NCBI RefSeq assembly: GCF_001050035.1
Contig: NZ_CVTA01000064.1
Location: forward strand, 62,001-126,000
From: Mycolicibacterium komanii
GTDB taxonomy: Bacteria > Actinomycetota > Actinomycetes > Mycobacteriales > Mycobacteriaceae
Length of the DNA: 64,000 nucleotides
Reading direction: 5' to 3'
Both the position numbers and the translations under genes were made by a program. Under the pieces are notes generated by a model. That model did no database searches and was not told the origin of the DNA. It was given only the letters and a program-made list of their open reading frames with translations. Positions 9,881 to 19,528 of this stretch are shown one piece after another. How positions within the stretch are numbered: the first letter of the stretch is position 1; each line of letters begins with the position of its first letter.

Positions 9881-10748
9881 CCGTGTCGAGGAATTCGATC
9901 ATCGCGGCCACGACGACGTCGGGTCGGTCGCGCTGGACCCAATGTGCGGCGCCGGCAACCACTTCGAGTCGTGCGTCCGGCATCAGTTCGGCCGCCGCAC
10001 GCGCCGCCGCCACCGGCACGCTGGTGTCCTTGTTCCCGTGGACGATCAGTGCGGGTCGCGGGAACGACGCGAGCCGGGCGCGGTAGTCGGTGGCGAGGCC
10101 ATTCCACCGGACCTGATCGCGCTGCCATTGCCCGAACGCGACAAATGCGTTTTCGGCTCGAGCGGCCGACAGGATCTCGTCCACGAGTTCGGGCGTGCGC
10201 CGGGCGGGGTCGCCGATCAACGCGGGCATGACCCACCTCATGGCGCGTCGGCTTCGCCCCGACCACCGGCTCACCGCGCCGAGCAGACCGGTTCGCACCG
10301 TCACCCACGTCAACGCCTGCCGCGCTCCCGACAGTGGCCCCTCGGACAGCCGGGGCATCAACCCGTAACTACCCAACAGCATTGCCCCCGTGACCTTTTC
10401 CGGCCTCTCCAACACGTGCCCGATCGTCATTCCGCCGCCCAGCGACAAGCCGCCGATCGCATAGCGGTCCAGGCCGAGCGCGTCGACGAACTCGCCCACG
10501 TAGGCCACCAACCGTTCCTGGGTCGACGGCCACGCCGCCGGCGGACTCTCGCCGTAGCCGGGATGATCGGGCGCGAGCACCCGGTAGCCGCTCGCCGCGA
10601 GCCGTGGCCCGACACCGCTCCACGACAATGACGCGCTGTCCACCCCGCCACCGTGCAACAGCACCACCGTCGGCGCGCCGGCCTGCTCGGGTGCCCACTC
10701 GAGGTACGAAACCGTCCCCCACGGGAACCGAACCGTCAACCTCCGCAT
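9864..10748 (-). CDS. Alpha/beta-fold hydrolase
   Basis: A 294-aa hydrolase with the oxyanion segment LLHGGGVDSAS, nucleophile elbow GGLSLGGGMTIG (about residue 104), an acid in VHGNKDTSVP and the catalytic His in GAAHWVQRD near the C-terminus. It resembles esterase, epoxide-hydrolase and meta-cleavage hydrolase relatives; the cap region (about 130-190) does not decide the substrate. The ATG at 10748 is preferred over one 13 codons upstream because GAAGGAGG lies 5-12 bases before it, and the upstream Met lies within the palindrome at 10765-10813. It is probably transcribed alone, downstream of xerC. Confidence 0.82.
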   Translation of the reverse strand: MRRLTVRFPWGTVSYLEWAPEQAGAPTVVLLHGGGVDSASLSWSGVGPRLAASGYRVLAPDHPGYGESPPAAWPSTQERLVAYVGEFVDALGLDRYAIGGLSLGGGMTIGHVLERPEKVTGAMLLGSYGLMPRLSEGPLSGARQALTWVTVRTGLLGAVSRWSGRSRRAMRWVMPALIGDPARRTPELVDEILSAARAENAFVAFGQWQRDQVRWNGLATDYRARLASFPRPALIVHGNKDTSVPVAAARAAAELMPDARLEVVAGAAHWVQRDRPDVVVAAMIEFLDTVNAAA

Positions 10749-10764
10749 CACGCCCTCCTTCGGC

Positions 10765-10813
10765 GATTTCGGTGCACTACTGATCACTGAGCGAGCAGTA
10801 GTGCACCGAAATC
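10765..10813. repeat. Perfect 18-bp inverted repeat downstream of xerC
   Basis: Arms at 10765-10782 and 10796-10813 (GATTTCGGTGCACTACTG and its exact complement) surround a 13-base loop. It starts 8 bases beyond the xerC stop and lies 17 bases upstream of the hydrolase start on the same strand. It may terminate xerC transcription. An 18-bp perfect stem in a 72-base spacer is stronger than usual and resembles the other palindromic units at 6267 and 8821. Confidence 0.65.
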
Positions 10814-10820
10814 ACCATGT

Positions 10821-11732
10821 TTACGCGCGCGGGTGCGCCTGGTCGTGGACGGCCCGCAACCTCGCGACCGTGACGTGGGTGTAGAGCTGCGTTGTCGCCA
10901 AGGTGGAATGGCCGAGCAGTTCCTGCACGACGCGCAGGTCGGCGCCACCCTCGAGCAGATGCGTTGCGGCGCTGTGGCGTAACCCGTGCGGCCCGATGTC
11001 GGGCGCTCCGTCGACCGCCCCGACGGTCTGATGTACGACGGTGCGCGCCTGCCGCGGGTCGAGTCGACGCCCCCGCGCCCCCAACAGCAGCGCCGGCCCC
11101 GAGTCCGGTGTCGCCAACTCGGGCCGGCCACGCTCGAGCCACGCCGACAGCGCCTCCTGCGCGGGGACTCCGAACGGCACCGTCCGTTGTTTGTTGCCCT
11201 TGCCCAGTACCCGCAACAGGCGCCGCGGCATGTCGATGTCGTCGATGTCGAGCCCGCACAATTCGCTGACGCGAATACCGGTGGCGTACAACAACTCCAC
11301 GATCAGCAGGTCCCGCAGCGCCATCGGATCACCCTCTTGGGCGCCGGATTTCGCCGCGGCCATGGCGTCGAGCGCCTGGTCCTCGCGCAACACCGCGGGC
11401 AGCTCGCGCCGAGCCTTGGGCACCTGGAGTCGCGCGGCGGGGTCGCTCTCGATTAATCCGCGCCGCACCGCCCACGCGGTGAACATCTTGACCGCCGAGG
11501 TGCGCCTGGCCAGGGTCGTGCGTGCGGCGCCACCGGCGGCCTGCGCGGCCAGCCAGGACCGCAGCACCGGAAGGCTGAGGGTTGCCGGCCCGGCGTCGTA
11601 TCCGCGCTCGGCCATGAACCCGAACAGCGCACGAAGGTCACCGAGGTAAGCGCGACGGGTGTGCTCGGAGCGACCTCGCTCCAGCGCGAGGTACTCGTCG
11701 AACTCCTCGAGTACGGCGTCCACGAATCCCAC
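10821..11732 (-). CDS. xerC: Tyrosine recombinase XerC
   Basis: XerC with XerD resolves chromosome dimers at dif. The 303-aa protein has the N-terminal SAM-like domain ([19 protein letters not shown]) and the catalytic domain with Arg in [12 protein letters not shown] (about residue 150), the [11 protein letters not shown] box (about 246), [12 protein letters not shown] and the nucleophile Tyr in QLYTHV (about 281). Full length and genomic position match Rv2894c, so it is a housekeeping recombinase and not a mobile-element integrase. No attachment site is seen nearby. Confidence 0.95.
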   Translation of the reverse strand: MGFVDAVLEEFDEYLALERGRSEHTRRAYLGDLRALFGFMAERGYDAGPATLSLPVLRSWLAAQAAGGAARTTLARRTSAVKMFTAWAVRRGLIESDPAARLQVPKARRELPAVLREDQALDAMAAAKSGAQEGDPMALRDLLIVELLYATGIRVSELCGLDIDDIDMPRRLLRVLGKGNKQRTVPFGVPAQEALSAWLERGRPELATPDSGPALLLGARGRRLDPRQARTVVHQTVGAVDGAPDIGPHGLRHSAATHLLEGGADLRVVQELLGHSTLATTQLYTHVTVARLRAVHDQAHPRA

Positions 11733-11756
11733 CGTGGCAGAGTCCGACCGCGACGG

Positions 11757-12917
11757 TCAGGTGACGCGCCGCAGCGTGTCCGGAGTGAGATCGGCGAGCG
11801 TGGGGTAGCCGTCGACGGCCATCGTCAGATCGGCTTCGGCCAGCAGCGAGCGCAGCACGTGAACGACGCCGTCCACGCCGCCGAGCGCCAGCCCGTAGGC
11901 GTAGGGCCGCCCAATTCCGACGGCGGTTGCGCCGAGCGCGAGCGCTTTGACGATGTCGGACCCGCTGCGGATGCCCGAGTCGAACAACACGGGCAGCCCA
12001 TCGGCGGCCTCGACCACCCCGGGCAGGCAGTCGATGGCCGCCAGCCCGCCGTTGGCCTGTCGCCCACCGTGGTTCGAGCAGTAGATCGCGTCGACGCCGC
12101 CGTCCTTGGCGCGTCGCGCGTCGTCGGGATGACAGATGCCCTTGACGATGAGTGGCAGATCGGTCAATGACCGCAGCCACGGCAGGTCATCCCACGTCAG
12201 CGGGTTTCCGAAGAGCCCGACCCAGTGCAGGACGGCGGCTTGCGGGTTCTCTTCGGGCGGCTGCGCGAGCCCCGCACGGAAGACCGGGTCGCTGGTGTAG
12301 TTCGACAGGCAGCGCCCACGCAGTTGCGGGAAATTCGATGTCGACAAGTCACGGGGCCGCCAGCCCGGCACCCAGGTGTCGAGGGTGACGACGATCCCCT
12401 TGTAGCCGGCGGCCTCGGCGCGGTGGACGAGGCTCGCGGCCAACTCCCGGTCGGTCGGCGTGTAGAGCTGGAAAAAGCCGGGGGTGTCGCCGAATTCAGC
12501 GGCAACATCTTCGAGCGGGTCCTCGGTGAGCGTCGAGACGACCATCGGCACGCCGGTCTTGGCCGCCGCGCGGGCCGTGGCGAGGTCACCATGACCGTCC
12601 TGGGCGCAGATTCCGATCACCCCGATCGGCGCCATGAACACCGGCGACGGCAACTTCAGCCCGAACAGATCGACGGTGAGGTCACGATCACGGGTCGCGC
12701 GGAACATCCGCGGCATCAGGCCCCAGTTGTCGAACGCGGTGCGATTGAGCCGCTGGGTCCGTTCGTCACCGGCTCCCCCAGCCACATAGGAGTACACCGA
12801 CGGCGGCATGGCCGACTCCGCCTTGGCTTCCCACTCCGCGAACGTCATCGGCAGGTTCGGCACTATGCCGGACAGGCCTTGCAGATAGATCTCGAACTGG
12901 TAGTTACCGAACGTCAT
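11757..12917 (-). CDS. FMN-dependent alpha-hydroxy-acid oxidoreductase, lactate 2-monooxygenase type
   Basis: A 386-aa FMN enzyme of the glycolate oxidase / lactate monooxygenase family. Segments include [15 protein letters not shown] (about residue 44), [44 protein letters not shown] and the active-site [14 protein letters not shown] (His-Gly-Gly-Arg, about residue 283) with LFDSGIRSG after it. From memory it resembles M. smegmatis lactate 2-monooxygenase across its whole length, so conversion of L-lactate to acetate and CO2, or oxidation of another 2-hydroxy acid, is likely. It lies between the xerC and siderophore-interacting-protein genes on the same strand, 25 bases from each; it is not part of the M. 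tuberculosis block. Confidence 0.87.
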   Translation of the reverse strand: MTFGNYQFEIYLQGLSGIVPNLPMTFAEWEAKAESAMPPSVYSYVAGGAGDERTQRLNRTAFDNWGLMPRMFRATRDRDLTVDLFGLKLPSPVFMAPIGVIGICAQDGHGDLATARAAAKTGVPMVVSTLTEDPLEDVAAEFGDTPGFFQLYTPTDRELAASLVHRAEAAGYKGIVVTLDTWVPGWRPRDLSTSNFPQLRGRCLSNYTSDPVFRAGLAQPPEENPQAAVLHWVGLFGNPLTWDDLPWLRSLTDLPLIVKGICHPDDARRAKDGGVDAIYCSNHGGRQANGGLAAIDCLPGVVEAADGLPVLFDSGIRSGSDIVKALALGATAVGIGRPYAYGLALGGVDGVVHVLRSLLAEADLTMAVDGYPTLADLTPDTLRRVT

Positions 12918-12942
12918 GCTGGCAAGCGTGCCAGGCCCGGGG

Positions 12943-13806
12943 TCAGGCGGTGGCTTCGGCCTTCGCCAGCTCGGCCTTCCACTGGCGGAAGGTCTCCTCG
13001 GTGCGGCCCCGACGCCAGTATCCGGAGATCGACGACGCCCACCTGGCCTCGACGCCGCGCTCCTTGCGGATGTAGGGCCGCAGGTTGTGCATCACCGTCT
13101 GCGCCTCGCCGTGAATGAACACCTGCACCTGTCCGGGTAACCACGGGGTCTCTCTGACCGCGGCGATGAGCGGGGCGTGGTCGCCCGCTTGATCCTCGGG
13201 GACCAGGTCAGCGCGACCACCGCGATAGATCCACCGCACCTCGACACCGTCGGGCTTCTTCAGCGGAACCTCGTCGTCGGGCCCGGCGACCTCGATGAGC
13301 ACATGCCCAATGGCGTTGTCCGGCAATGCTTCCAGCGCGTTGCTGATCGCGGGGACCGCTGCTTCGTCGCCTGCCAGCAGATGCCAGTCGGCGGCGGGAT
13401 CCGGCGCATAGGCTCCGCTGGGCCCCATCAGGTAGGCGGGCTGACCCGGGGTCGCGGCCGCAGCCCAGGGACCCGCGACGCCGTGGTCGCCGTGCACCAC
13501 GAAGTCGATGCAGATCTCGCGGCGCTCGGGATCGACGTTGCGGACGGTGTACGTGCGCACGGTGGGTCGCTGCTCCGCGGGCAGCGACGAGAAGGAGTCG
13601 AGGGTCAGCGGCTGCGGCAACGCCGCGACATCGACCGCCGGGTCGACGATCACGATCTTGACGTAGGCGTCGGTGAACTCGTTCGGGGTGAACGTGTCGA
13701 ATCCCGCTCCGCCGAGAACCAGCCGAAGCAGGTGTGGGGTCAATTGCTCAGTACGCACCACTTCGAAGGTGTGTATCGGTCGCCCTGCCAACAGAAATCC
13801 TTCCAA
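12943..13806 (-). CDS. Siderophore-interacting protein (ViuB-like ferric reductase)
   Basis: A 287-aa SIP-family flavoprotein, matching the position of Rv2895c. The N-terminal FAD-binding barrel has RTYTVRNVD (about residue 85, the RxY(T/S)xR flavin motif) and [18 protein letters not shown] (about 103); the C-terminal NAD(P)H-binding lobe has [13 protein letters not shown] and [11 protein letters not shown], ending with [11 protein letters not shown]. Such enzymes reduce Fe(III) from siderophores inside the cell. No clear iron box is visible upstream, in contrast to the Fbp operon at 18.5 kb. The ATG at 13806 gives the usual length. Confidence 0.9.
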   Translation of the reverse strand: MEGFLLAGRPIHTFEVVRTEQLTPHLLRLVLGGAGFDTFTPNEFTDAYVKIVIVDPAVDVAALPQPLTLDSFSSLPAEQRPTVRTYTVRNVDPERREICIDFVVHGDHGVAGPWAAAATPGQPAYLMGPSGAYAPDPAADWHLLAGDEAAVPAISNALEALPDNAIGHVLIEVAGPDDEVPLKKPDGVEVRWIYRGGRADLVPEDQAGDHAPLIAAVRETPWLPGQVQVFIHGEAQTVMHNLRPYIRKERGVEARWASSISGYWRRGRTEETFRQWKAELAKAEATA

Positions 13807-13919
13807 ATCTGGCTAGCCGGTTCGACCAAATCGGGTTCGAGCCGGCTTCACCGACTATACGAGCGGGCCGCGCCGGTCGGGGTTCTACCTTTCCTGCTTG
13901 CAGTCGCGGACAACGCACG

Positions 13920-15044
13920 TCACCGTGGCGCCAACTTCCACCTCCCGTCGCGGCTGATCACCAGCCCGCAGAGTTCGAGGGTCGCCAGCGGGCCCAGCAC
14001 CTGGCGCGCCGGCAGGCCGGAAGCCACCGCGATCTCCTCGGCGGTGCGCCCGCCGCGGCGGGGAAGCGCGTCGTACACCCGTTTGTCGGTGTCGCTGAGC
14101 TCGTCCAACGGTGAGATCGGGCGCTGCTCCTCGGGCGCCAGTTCGCCGATCCGACCGACCAGCTCGACGACGTCGGCCGCGCGCGTGACGAGGTGCGCTC
14201 CGCTGCGCAACAGGGCGTGGCAGCCGACCGACGCCGACGACGTGACCGGGCCGGGAACCGCACACACCGGGCGGCCGAGCGCGCGCGCCCAGGCCGCGGT
14301 GTTGGCCGCACCGCTTCGCGCACCGGCCTCCACGACGACCGTCGCTCCCGCCAGCGCGGCGACCAACCGGTTGCGCGTCAGGAACCGATGACGTGCGGGC
14401 CGCACACCGGGCGGATATTCGCTGAGCAGCAGGCCCTGTTCGGCGATCCGCCGCAACAACGCGGTATGGCCAGCCGGGTACGGCACATCGACACCTCCGG
14501 CGAGCACCGCGACCGTCGCACCCTCGACCGCAAGCGCCGCACGGTGCGCGGCACCGTCGATGCCGAACGCCCCGCCGGACACCACCGCGACATCGCGCTC
14601 GGCCAGTCCGGTCGCCAGATCGGCCGCAACGAACTCGCCGTACGCCGTCGCCGCCCGCGTCCCGACAACCGCGGCGGACCGGAAGGCGACCTCGTCGAGC
14701 ACGGCAGGACCGATCGCCCACAACACCATCGGTGGATGCGCCTGCGGCCGCAATCGGTCGGGCACACCGCCGAATCCGCCGAACGACAGCAGTGGCCACT
14801 CGTCGGCCTCGCTGGTGATCAACCGACCTCCGAGGCGCGCCAGCACGGTCAAATCTCGTTCCGCGCAGTCGATGTCACGCCGCGCTTCGGCACGACGGTC
14901 GATCTCTTCACCCGCGATGCCACGGCGCACCCGCTCGGCGGCTTCGACTGCACCCACCCGCTGCACGAGTGCGGCCAATGCGGGACACGGGGGTTCGACG
15001 ACGCGAGACAGATATGCCCAGGCTTTCGTGGTTTCGTCGCTCAC
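13920..15044 (-). CDS. dprA: DNA-processing protein DprA (Smf)
   Basis: A 374-aa DprA/Smf protein, Rv2896c-like. DprA loads RecA on incoming single-stranded DNA in transformable bacteria; its role in mycobacteria is unclear. The Rossmann-like core shows VGTRAATAYGEFVA (about residue 125), VVSGGAFGIDGAAHRAAL (about 152), FLTRNRLVAALAGATVVVEAG and SGAANTAAWARALGRPVCAVPG, followed by a C-terminal winged-helix (DKRVYDALPRRGGRTAEEIA). The start is the GTG at 15044, which overlaps the comM stop by four bases (GTGA); a longer upstream reading frame is antisense-like sequence inside comM. Confidence 0.93.
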   Translation of the reverse strand: MSDETTKAWAYLSRVVEPPCPALAALVQRVGAVEAAERVRRGIAGEEIDRRAEARRDIDCAERDLTVLARLGGRLITSEADEWPLLSFGGFGGVPDRLRPQAHPPMVLWAIGPAVLDEVAFRSAAVVGTRAATAYGEFVAADLATGLAERDVAVVSGGAFGIDGAAHRAALAVEGATVAVLAGGVDVPYPAGHTALLRRIAEQGLLLSEYPPGVRPARHRFLTRNRLVAALAGATVVVEAGARSGAANTAAWARALGRPVCAVPGPVTSSASVGCHALLRSGAHLVTRAADVVELVGRIGELAPEEQRPISPLDELSDTDKRVYDALPRRGGRTAEEIAVASGLPARQVLGPLATLELCGLVISRDGRWKLAPR

Positions 15045-16555
15045 AGCACACCCCCGGCCGGACGGAAACTCAACGCTGTCGTCACGTCGTCGAGGGTCGG
15101 CGAAGTCCGTCCCGCAAGGTCGCTCAATGTCCAAGCGACCCGCAGGGTGCGAACCATCCCGCGGACGCTGAGCGTGCCGCGGTTCAGCGCCGCCTCGAAC
15201 GGTTTCATCGCCGCGGGGGGCAGGCGAAACTTGCGGCGCAACAACGATCCGCTGACCTCGACGTTGGTACTGATGCCGTAGGGCCGCCACCGCTCCGCAG
15301 CGGCCGCCCGCGCCGCGGCGACCCGCTCACGCACCACGTCGGTGGACTCACCGTCCTTGGCGACGATCGCGCCCGCCCGTAGCGAGTGCATCCGCACGTA
15401 GAGGTCGACCCGGTCGACCAGCGGACCGGATAGCTTGCCGAGGTACCGCCGCTTCTCGTGGCCGGTGCACACACAGTCCCGCGGGTCGGGACGGGCGCAC
15501 GGACACGGGTTGGCCGCCAGAACCAGTTGAAAGCGAGCCGGATACCTGGCGACGCCGTCCCGGCGAGCAAGGCGAATCTCCCCGTCTTCCAACGGTGTTC
15601 GTAACGCCTCGAGCACGCTGCTGCCGATCTCGGCGCACTCGTCGAGGAACAGCACGCCACGGTGCGCGCGACTGACCGCGCCGGGACGCGCCATCCCCGA
15701 CCCGCCACCGACCATCGCGGCCACACTCGACGTGTGATGCGGTGCGACGAAGGGCGGGCGGGTGATCAGCGGTGTTTCCTCCGACAGCAGACCCGCCACC
15801 GAGTGGATCGCCGTGACCTCGAGGGCCTCATTATCGGACAACGGCGGCAGCAGACCCGGAAGGCGTTGTGCCAGCATCGTTTTACCGACACCCGGAGGCC
15901 CGGTCAACATGACGTGGTGGCCCCCGGCGGCGGCCACCTCGACGGCGTAGCGCGCTTCCGTCTGACCGATGACATCGGCGAGGTCGGCGCGCGATTCGGG
16001 GCGTGCCGACGGAGACGCAATCCGCCCTTCGAGTTGACCCTTCCCCATGATCCACGACTTCAGCTGAGTCAACGTGCGCACGCCCCACACATCGATGTCG
16101 CCGACGAGGCTGGCTTCGGCCAAGTTCTCGGCAGGAACGACCGCCGCGGGCCATCCGCCGCGTTTCGCCGCCAGCACTGCGGGCAGGATGCCCTTGACCG
16201 GCCGGATCCGCCCGTCGAGGGCCAATTCGCCGAGCAGCACACTCTTTTCGAGTCGCTCCCACCGTTGCTTGGCACCGGCCGACAACACCGCCATCGCCAA
16301 GGCCAGGTCGTACACCGATCCCATCTTCGGCAAGGTCGCCGGTGAAAGCGCCAGCGTCAGCCGCGTCTTCGGCCAGTCGTCGGGGCTGCAATTGGTGATC
16401 GCGGCACGCACCCGATCGCGGGATTCATGGAGCGCCGCGTCCGGAAGTCCGACGAGCGTCACCCCCGGCAGCCCGTTGCCGATGTCGGCCTCGATCTCGA
16501 CGATCTGACCGTCGAGCGCGGTCACCGCGACCGAAAACGCCCGTCCCAGCGCCAT
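15041..16555 (-). CDS. ComM/YifB-family AAA+ ATPase (Mg-chelatase-like)
   Basis: A 504-aa protein with an N-terminal Lon-substrate-like ChlI domain (VTLVGLPDAALHESRDRVRA, about residues 34-53), an AAA+ module with Walker A GPPGVGKTML (about 219) and Walker B GVLFLDECAE (about 295), a zinc-like Cys stretch NPCPCARPDPRDCVCTG, and a C-terminal Mg-chelatase segment. ComM in Vibrio/Haemophilus is a helicase helping branch migration during recombination. Order yraN-comM-dprA on one strand with overlapping or abutting ends equals Rv2898c-Rv2896c, so it is an operon. Confidence 0.92.
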   Translation of the reverse strand: MALGRAFSVAVTALDGQIVEIEADIGNGLPGVTLVGLPDAALHESRDRVRAAITNCSPDDWPKTRLTLALSPATLPKMGSVYDLALAMAVLSAGAKQRWERLEKSVLLGELALDGRIRPVKGILPAVLAAKRGGWPAAVVPAENLAEASLVGDIDVWGVRTLTQLKSWIMGKGQLEGRIASPSARPESRADLADVIGQTEARYAVEVAAAGGHHVMLTGPPGVGKTMLAQRLPGLLPPLSDNEALEVTAIHSVAGLLSEETPLITRPPFVAPHHTSSVAAMVGGGSGMARPGAVSRAHRGVLFLDECAEIGSSVLEALRTPLEDGEIRLARRDGVARYPARFQLVLAANPCPCARPDPRDCVCTGHEKRRYLGKLSGPLVDRVDLYVRMHSLRAGAIVAKDGESTDVVRERVAAARAAAAERWRPYGISTNVEVSGSLLRRKFRLPPAAMKPFEAALNRGTLSVRGMVRTLRVAWTLSDLAGRTSPTLDDVTTALSFRPAGGVL

Positions 16556-16924
16556 CTATCCCACCCCCTGGAAGTGGGTGATCTCCGGCGTGCGGCGCCG
16601 GCCGATCCGCACCCCGACGACGTCGATGCGCACACACGGCCATCCCGTTTCCTGGGCCGCCAGCCACAGTCCGGCGAGGCGCCGCAGCCGCCGCAGCTTC
16701 TGCGGCGTCACCGCTTCCTCGACGCCGCCGAACCGGTCGCTCGTGCGGGTCTTCACTTCGACGAACACCACGGTGCGTGTCGTGTCGTCGATGGCGATCA
16801 CATCCAACTCGCCGTACCGGCACCGCCAGTTGCGCTCGAGCACCCGTAAACCCACCGACCGCAGGTGATCGACCGCGAGTTGCTCACCCAGCTCGCCGAT
16901 CTCGGCACGCGTCCATGAAGTCAT
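16556..16924 (-). CDS. YraN/UPF0102 family nuclease-fold protein
   Basis: A 122-aa YraN-type protein with a restriction-endonuclease-like fold. The segment GELDVIAIDDTTRTVVFVEVKTR (residues about 38-60; core D-x-(n)-E-V-K) holds the likely metal ligands, with GELGEQLAVDHLRSVG at the N-terminus. It is the first gene of the yraN-comM-dprA operon; its stop directly abuts the comM start. Function is unproven; it may act with ComM on DNA. Confidence 0.9.
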   Translation of the reverse strand: MTSWTRAEIGELGEQLAVDHLRSVGLRVLERNWRCRYGELDVIAIDDTTRTVVFVEVKTRTSDRFGGVEEAVTPQKLRRLRRLAGLWLAAQETGWPCVRIDVVGVRIGRRRTPEITHFQGVG

Positions 16925-17061
16925 GGCTTCACCGTCGAACAGTCCACCGACACATCGACGCGCCGGCCGTCCCTTTGCCCACCGCTATCCCCAACACCGG
17001 CTTGATCCACAGATTGCGCCCGCACCGTTTCGCCGACGTCAAAAAGCGGGTACACGCCGGC

Positions 17062-17880
17062 ATGACCGACAACTCGTTACACGGAGTCGCCGACCGTGCC
17101 ACCGACAGCGACGCATTCGAATACACCGCGCGGGCCGGCTTCGCGGTCAGCGGTGTCCTCCATCTGCTCGTCGGCTACTTGATCCTGCGCATCGCGTTCG
17201 GCTCCGGCGGCAACGCAGACCAGTCGGGCGCCCTGGCGACCCTCGCGCAACAGACCTTCGGCGCAGTGCTCCTGTGGCTCGTCGCCGTAGGACTGCTCGC
17301 GCTGGGGTTGTGGCGCGTCGCCGAAGCGGTCGTCGGCCCGCGGCCGGGTGAGGGATCGGGCCGTTTCAACGACGACACCCCGGCGTGGAAGCGCGTGAAA
17401 TCGCTCGGCCTGGCCGTCGTCAACTTCGCCATCGCCTTCTCCGCGGCCCGCTTCGCCATGGGCAGCGGCCAGCAGAGCTCGCAGCAGAACGCGGGCCTGT
17501 CCGCGCAGATGATGCAATCCGGCTGGGGTAAGGCCGTGCTGATCGCGGTCGCACTCGGCCTCATCGCGGTCGGCGGTTACCACGTCTACAAGGGCGTGAC
17601 GAAGAAGTTCTTCAAGGACCTGCGCACTACCGGTGGCACCGGCGTCACCGCAGTCGGGATCACCGGCTACGCCGCGAAGGGCCTGGTCCTCGCGGGAGCG
17701 GGTGTGCTCGTCATCGTGGCCACCCTGCAAGCCGACCCCGCCAAGGCGACGGGGCTGGACGCCGCGGTCAAGACCCTCGGGCAAGCGCCGTTCGGCAAGA
17801 TCCTTCTGATCCTCGCGGCCATCGGCATCGCCGCGTTCGGCGTCTACAACTTCGTCCGCGCCCGCAACGGACGGATGTGA
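17062..17880 (+). CDS. DUF1206 family membrane protein
   Basis: A 272-aa integral membrane protein with about six transmembrane helices in three repeated hairpins: AGFAVSGVLHLLVGYLILRI, then the pair around LGLAVVNFAIAFSAARFAMG and AVLIAVALGLIAVGGYHVYKG, then GYAAKGLVLAGAGVLVIVA and ILLILAAIGIAAFGVYNFV. The repeated Gly/Tyr-containing turns (GYHVYKG, GVYNFVRAR) are typical of DUF1206. Function is unknown. The ATG at 17062 starts MTDNSLHGVADRATDSDAFE; upstream in-frame codons are Arg-rich and lie opposite yraN. Its stop abuts the convergent small secreted protein. Confidence 0.83.
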   Translation: MTDNSLHGVADRATDSDAFEYTARAGFAVSGVLHLLVGYLILRIAFGSGGNADQSGALATLAQQTFGAVLLWLVAVGLLALGLWRVAEAVVGPRPGEGSGRFNDDTPAWKRVKSLGLAVVNFAIAFSAARFAMGSGQQSSQQNAGLSAQMMQSGWGKAVLIAVALGLIAVGGYHVYKGVTKKFFKDLRTTGGTGVTAVGITGYAAKGLVLAGAGVLVIVATLQADPAKATGLDAAVKTLGQAPFGKILLILAAIGIAAFGVYNFVRARNGRM

Positions 17881-18249
17881 CTATTCGCCCATCGCCTCGA
17901 ACAACGTCGCCAGCTGCCCCGGACTGACCCCGATACCGCACTGCGCGCGCATATCGGTCAACGGGGCCGCGATCCCCCGCAGGTCGAGGTACTCGTTGGG
18001 ATGCGCGGTGAAGTAGCCGCGCACCGCAGCACGGGCGTCCTGCGGCGGTTGCGTTGCCGCCGTGGTCAGCACCTCGTTCGCCCCGGGGTGGGCCTCCAGG
18101 TAACCGCCCGCCTGGCTCAGCACGCCGCTGGCCGTCGTCGCCAGGCCACTGGCCGTACACGGTGCGGCACCGGCCGCCGGGGCGGCCCATACGGCACCGG
18201 CCATCACCAGCGCTCCGCAAACCAATCCCGAAAGCTTCGATCCGTTCAT
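17881..18249 (-). CDS. Secreted haem-binding (MHB/hemophore) family protein
   Basis: A 122-aa exported protein: signal peptide residues 1-28 (ending AAGA), then a domain with one Cys near the start (APCTASGL) and one near the end (RAQCGIG), helical between, with YFTAHPNEYLDLRG. This pattern (Cys - HP - HP - Cys) is that of the mycobacterial MHB family, which includes the hemophore Rv0203. Haem binding is inferred from the family only. ATG at 18249 with GAGGA about 7 bases upstream. It is divergent from the iron ABC transporter operon, consistent with an iron role. A second member is at 27.5 kb. Confidence 0.75.
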   Translation of the reverse strand: MNGSKLSGLVCGALVMAGAVWAAPAAGAAPCTASGLATTASGVLSQAGGYLEAHPGANEVLTTAATQPPQDARAAVRGYFTAHPNEYLDLRGIAAPLTDMRAQCGIGVSPGQLATLFEAMGE

Positions 18250-18449
18250 TCGACCGTCCTCGGAGTCCGTGCCGCGGGGGCGCGCCGCCCCGATCGAGGC
18301 AAACGTACCCCGCCGGCGGCGACGCCGGAGTGCTGTGCCGAAAAGGGCCCGCCCCGCCCGCCAGCTACACCCAAACCGGGCGGCTGGCCGCCGCCTGCGT
18401 CGAATCACGAGACAGCCAGCGATCGCGGAGGCCGGGAAGGGTATGTTCA

Positions 18450-18468
18450 TTAGGTAAACCTCAGCTAA
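18450..18468 (+). promoter_or_regulatory. IdeR-like iron box upstream of the Fbp operon
   Basis: TTAGGTAAACCTCAGCTAA matches the 19-bp IdeR/DtxR consensus TTAGGTTAGGCTAACCTAA at about 13 to 14 positions, with both outer half-sites intact. It lies 43 bases before the substrate-binding-protein ATG and between divergent genes. Repression by iron-loaded IdeR is the expected effect. The match is read by eye. Confidence 0.7.
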
Positions 18469-18511
18469 AGATTGCGGCCTGACCTGCACGTACCGCGAAA
18501 GGATCTCCTGC

Positions 18512-19528
18512 ATGCGACCAAGGTGGAGGCTGATCGCCGCCGTCCTGTCCACCCTCGCCCTCACAGCCACCGCCACCGGCTGCTCGGACTCGGGCGACAG
18601 CGACGAGTTGCTGATCTACAACGCCCAGCACGAGTCGCTGACCAAGGAATGGATCGACGCCTTCACAAAGGAGACCGGGATCAAGGTCGCCTACCGCCAA
18701 GGCGGCGACACCGAACTCGGCAATCAGCTTGTGGCCGAAGGGAAAGCATCGCCTGCCGACGTCTTCCTGACCGAGAACTCCCCCGCGATGGCCGCCGTCG
18801 AACGCGCGGGGCTGTTCGCCGAACTGCAGCCCGAGACGCTGGATCAGGTTCCGCCGCAATACCGTCCGCCGTCGGGCAAATGGACCGGGGTCGCCGCCCG
18901 CAGCACCGTGTTCGTCTACAACACTTCGAGGTTGCAACCCGACCAGCTGCCCAAGTCGCTGCTCGACCTGCAGCAGCCGCAGTGGAAGGGCCGGTGGGGA
19001 GCGCCCCCGACCAAGGCCGACTTCCAGGCGATCGTCTCGGCGCTGCTGCAGCTGAAGGGCGAGCCGGCGACCGCACAGTGGCTGGCCGCGATGAAGGCCA
19101 ACGCCAAGCTCTACAGCGACAACATCGCCACGCTCAAGGCTGTCAACGCCGGTGAAGTCGACGGCGGCGTGATCTACCACTACTACTGGTTCCGCGATCA
19201 GGCGAAAACCAAAGAGATGAGTGGTAATACCGCGCTGCACTACTTCAAGAACGAAGACCCCGGCGCGTTCGTGAGCCTGTCCGGCGGCGGTGTACTCGCC
19301 TCGACCGACCGCATGGACCAGGCCCAGCAGTTCGTCCGGTTCATCACCGGCAAGGCCGGTCAGGAGGTGCTCGAGAAGGGGACGTCGTTCGAATACCCCG
19401 TCGCCAGCGGCGTGCCCGCGAATCCTGCTCTGCCCCCGCTGGACACGCTGCAGGCGCCCAACGTCGACCCGTCGAACTTGGATGCGCAGAAGGTCACCGA
19501 TCTGATGACGAAGGCTGGCTTGCTGTAG
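18512..19528 (+). CDS. Ferric-iron ABC transporter substrate-binding lipoprotein
   Basis: A 338-aa FbpA/SfuA/AfuA-type binding protein. Residues 1-24 form a lipoprotein signal ending in the lipobox ATATGC, so the mature protein is anchored outside the membrane. The opening strand LLIYNAQHESLTKEWIDAF, DVFLTENSPAMAAVE, the ligand loop VIYHYYWFRDQ (paired tyrosines that bind Fe3+ in FbpA) and the C-terminal GTSFEYPVASGV are typical. It is the first gene of a four-gene operon behind an IdeR-like box. The paired Tyr (about residues 222-223) supports an Fe(III) substrate over other anions. Confidence 0.88.
   Translation: MRPRWRLIAAVLSTLALTATATGCSDSGDSDELLIYNAQHESLTKEWIDAFTKETGIKVAYRQGGDTELGNQLVAEGKASPADVFLTENSPAMAAVERAGLFAELQPETLDQVPPQYRPPSGKWTGVAARSTVFVYNTSRLQPDQLPKSLLDLQQPQWKGRWGAPPTKADFQAIVSALLQLKGEPATAQWLAAMKANAKLYSDNIATLKAVNAGEVDGGVIYHYYWFRDQAKTKEMSGNTALHYFKNEDPGAFVSLSGGGVLASTDRMDQAQQFVRFITGKAGQEVLEKGTSFEYPVASGVPANPALPPLDTLQAPNVDPSNLDAQKVTDLMTKAGLL

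Noticed and set aside
10821..11732. Tyrosine recombinase as sign of a mobile element
   Set aside because: Order and sequence match chromosomal XerC of the Rv2894c locus; no attachment repeats, phage genes or tRNA are adjacent.
13177..14391. 404-codon plus-strand frame opposite the SIP and dprA genes
   Set aside because: No domain is recognisable and the opposite strand codes two well-known families.
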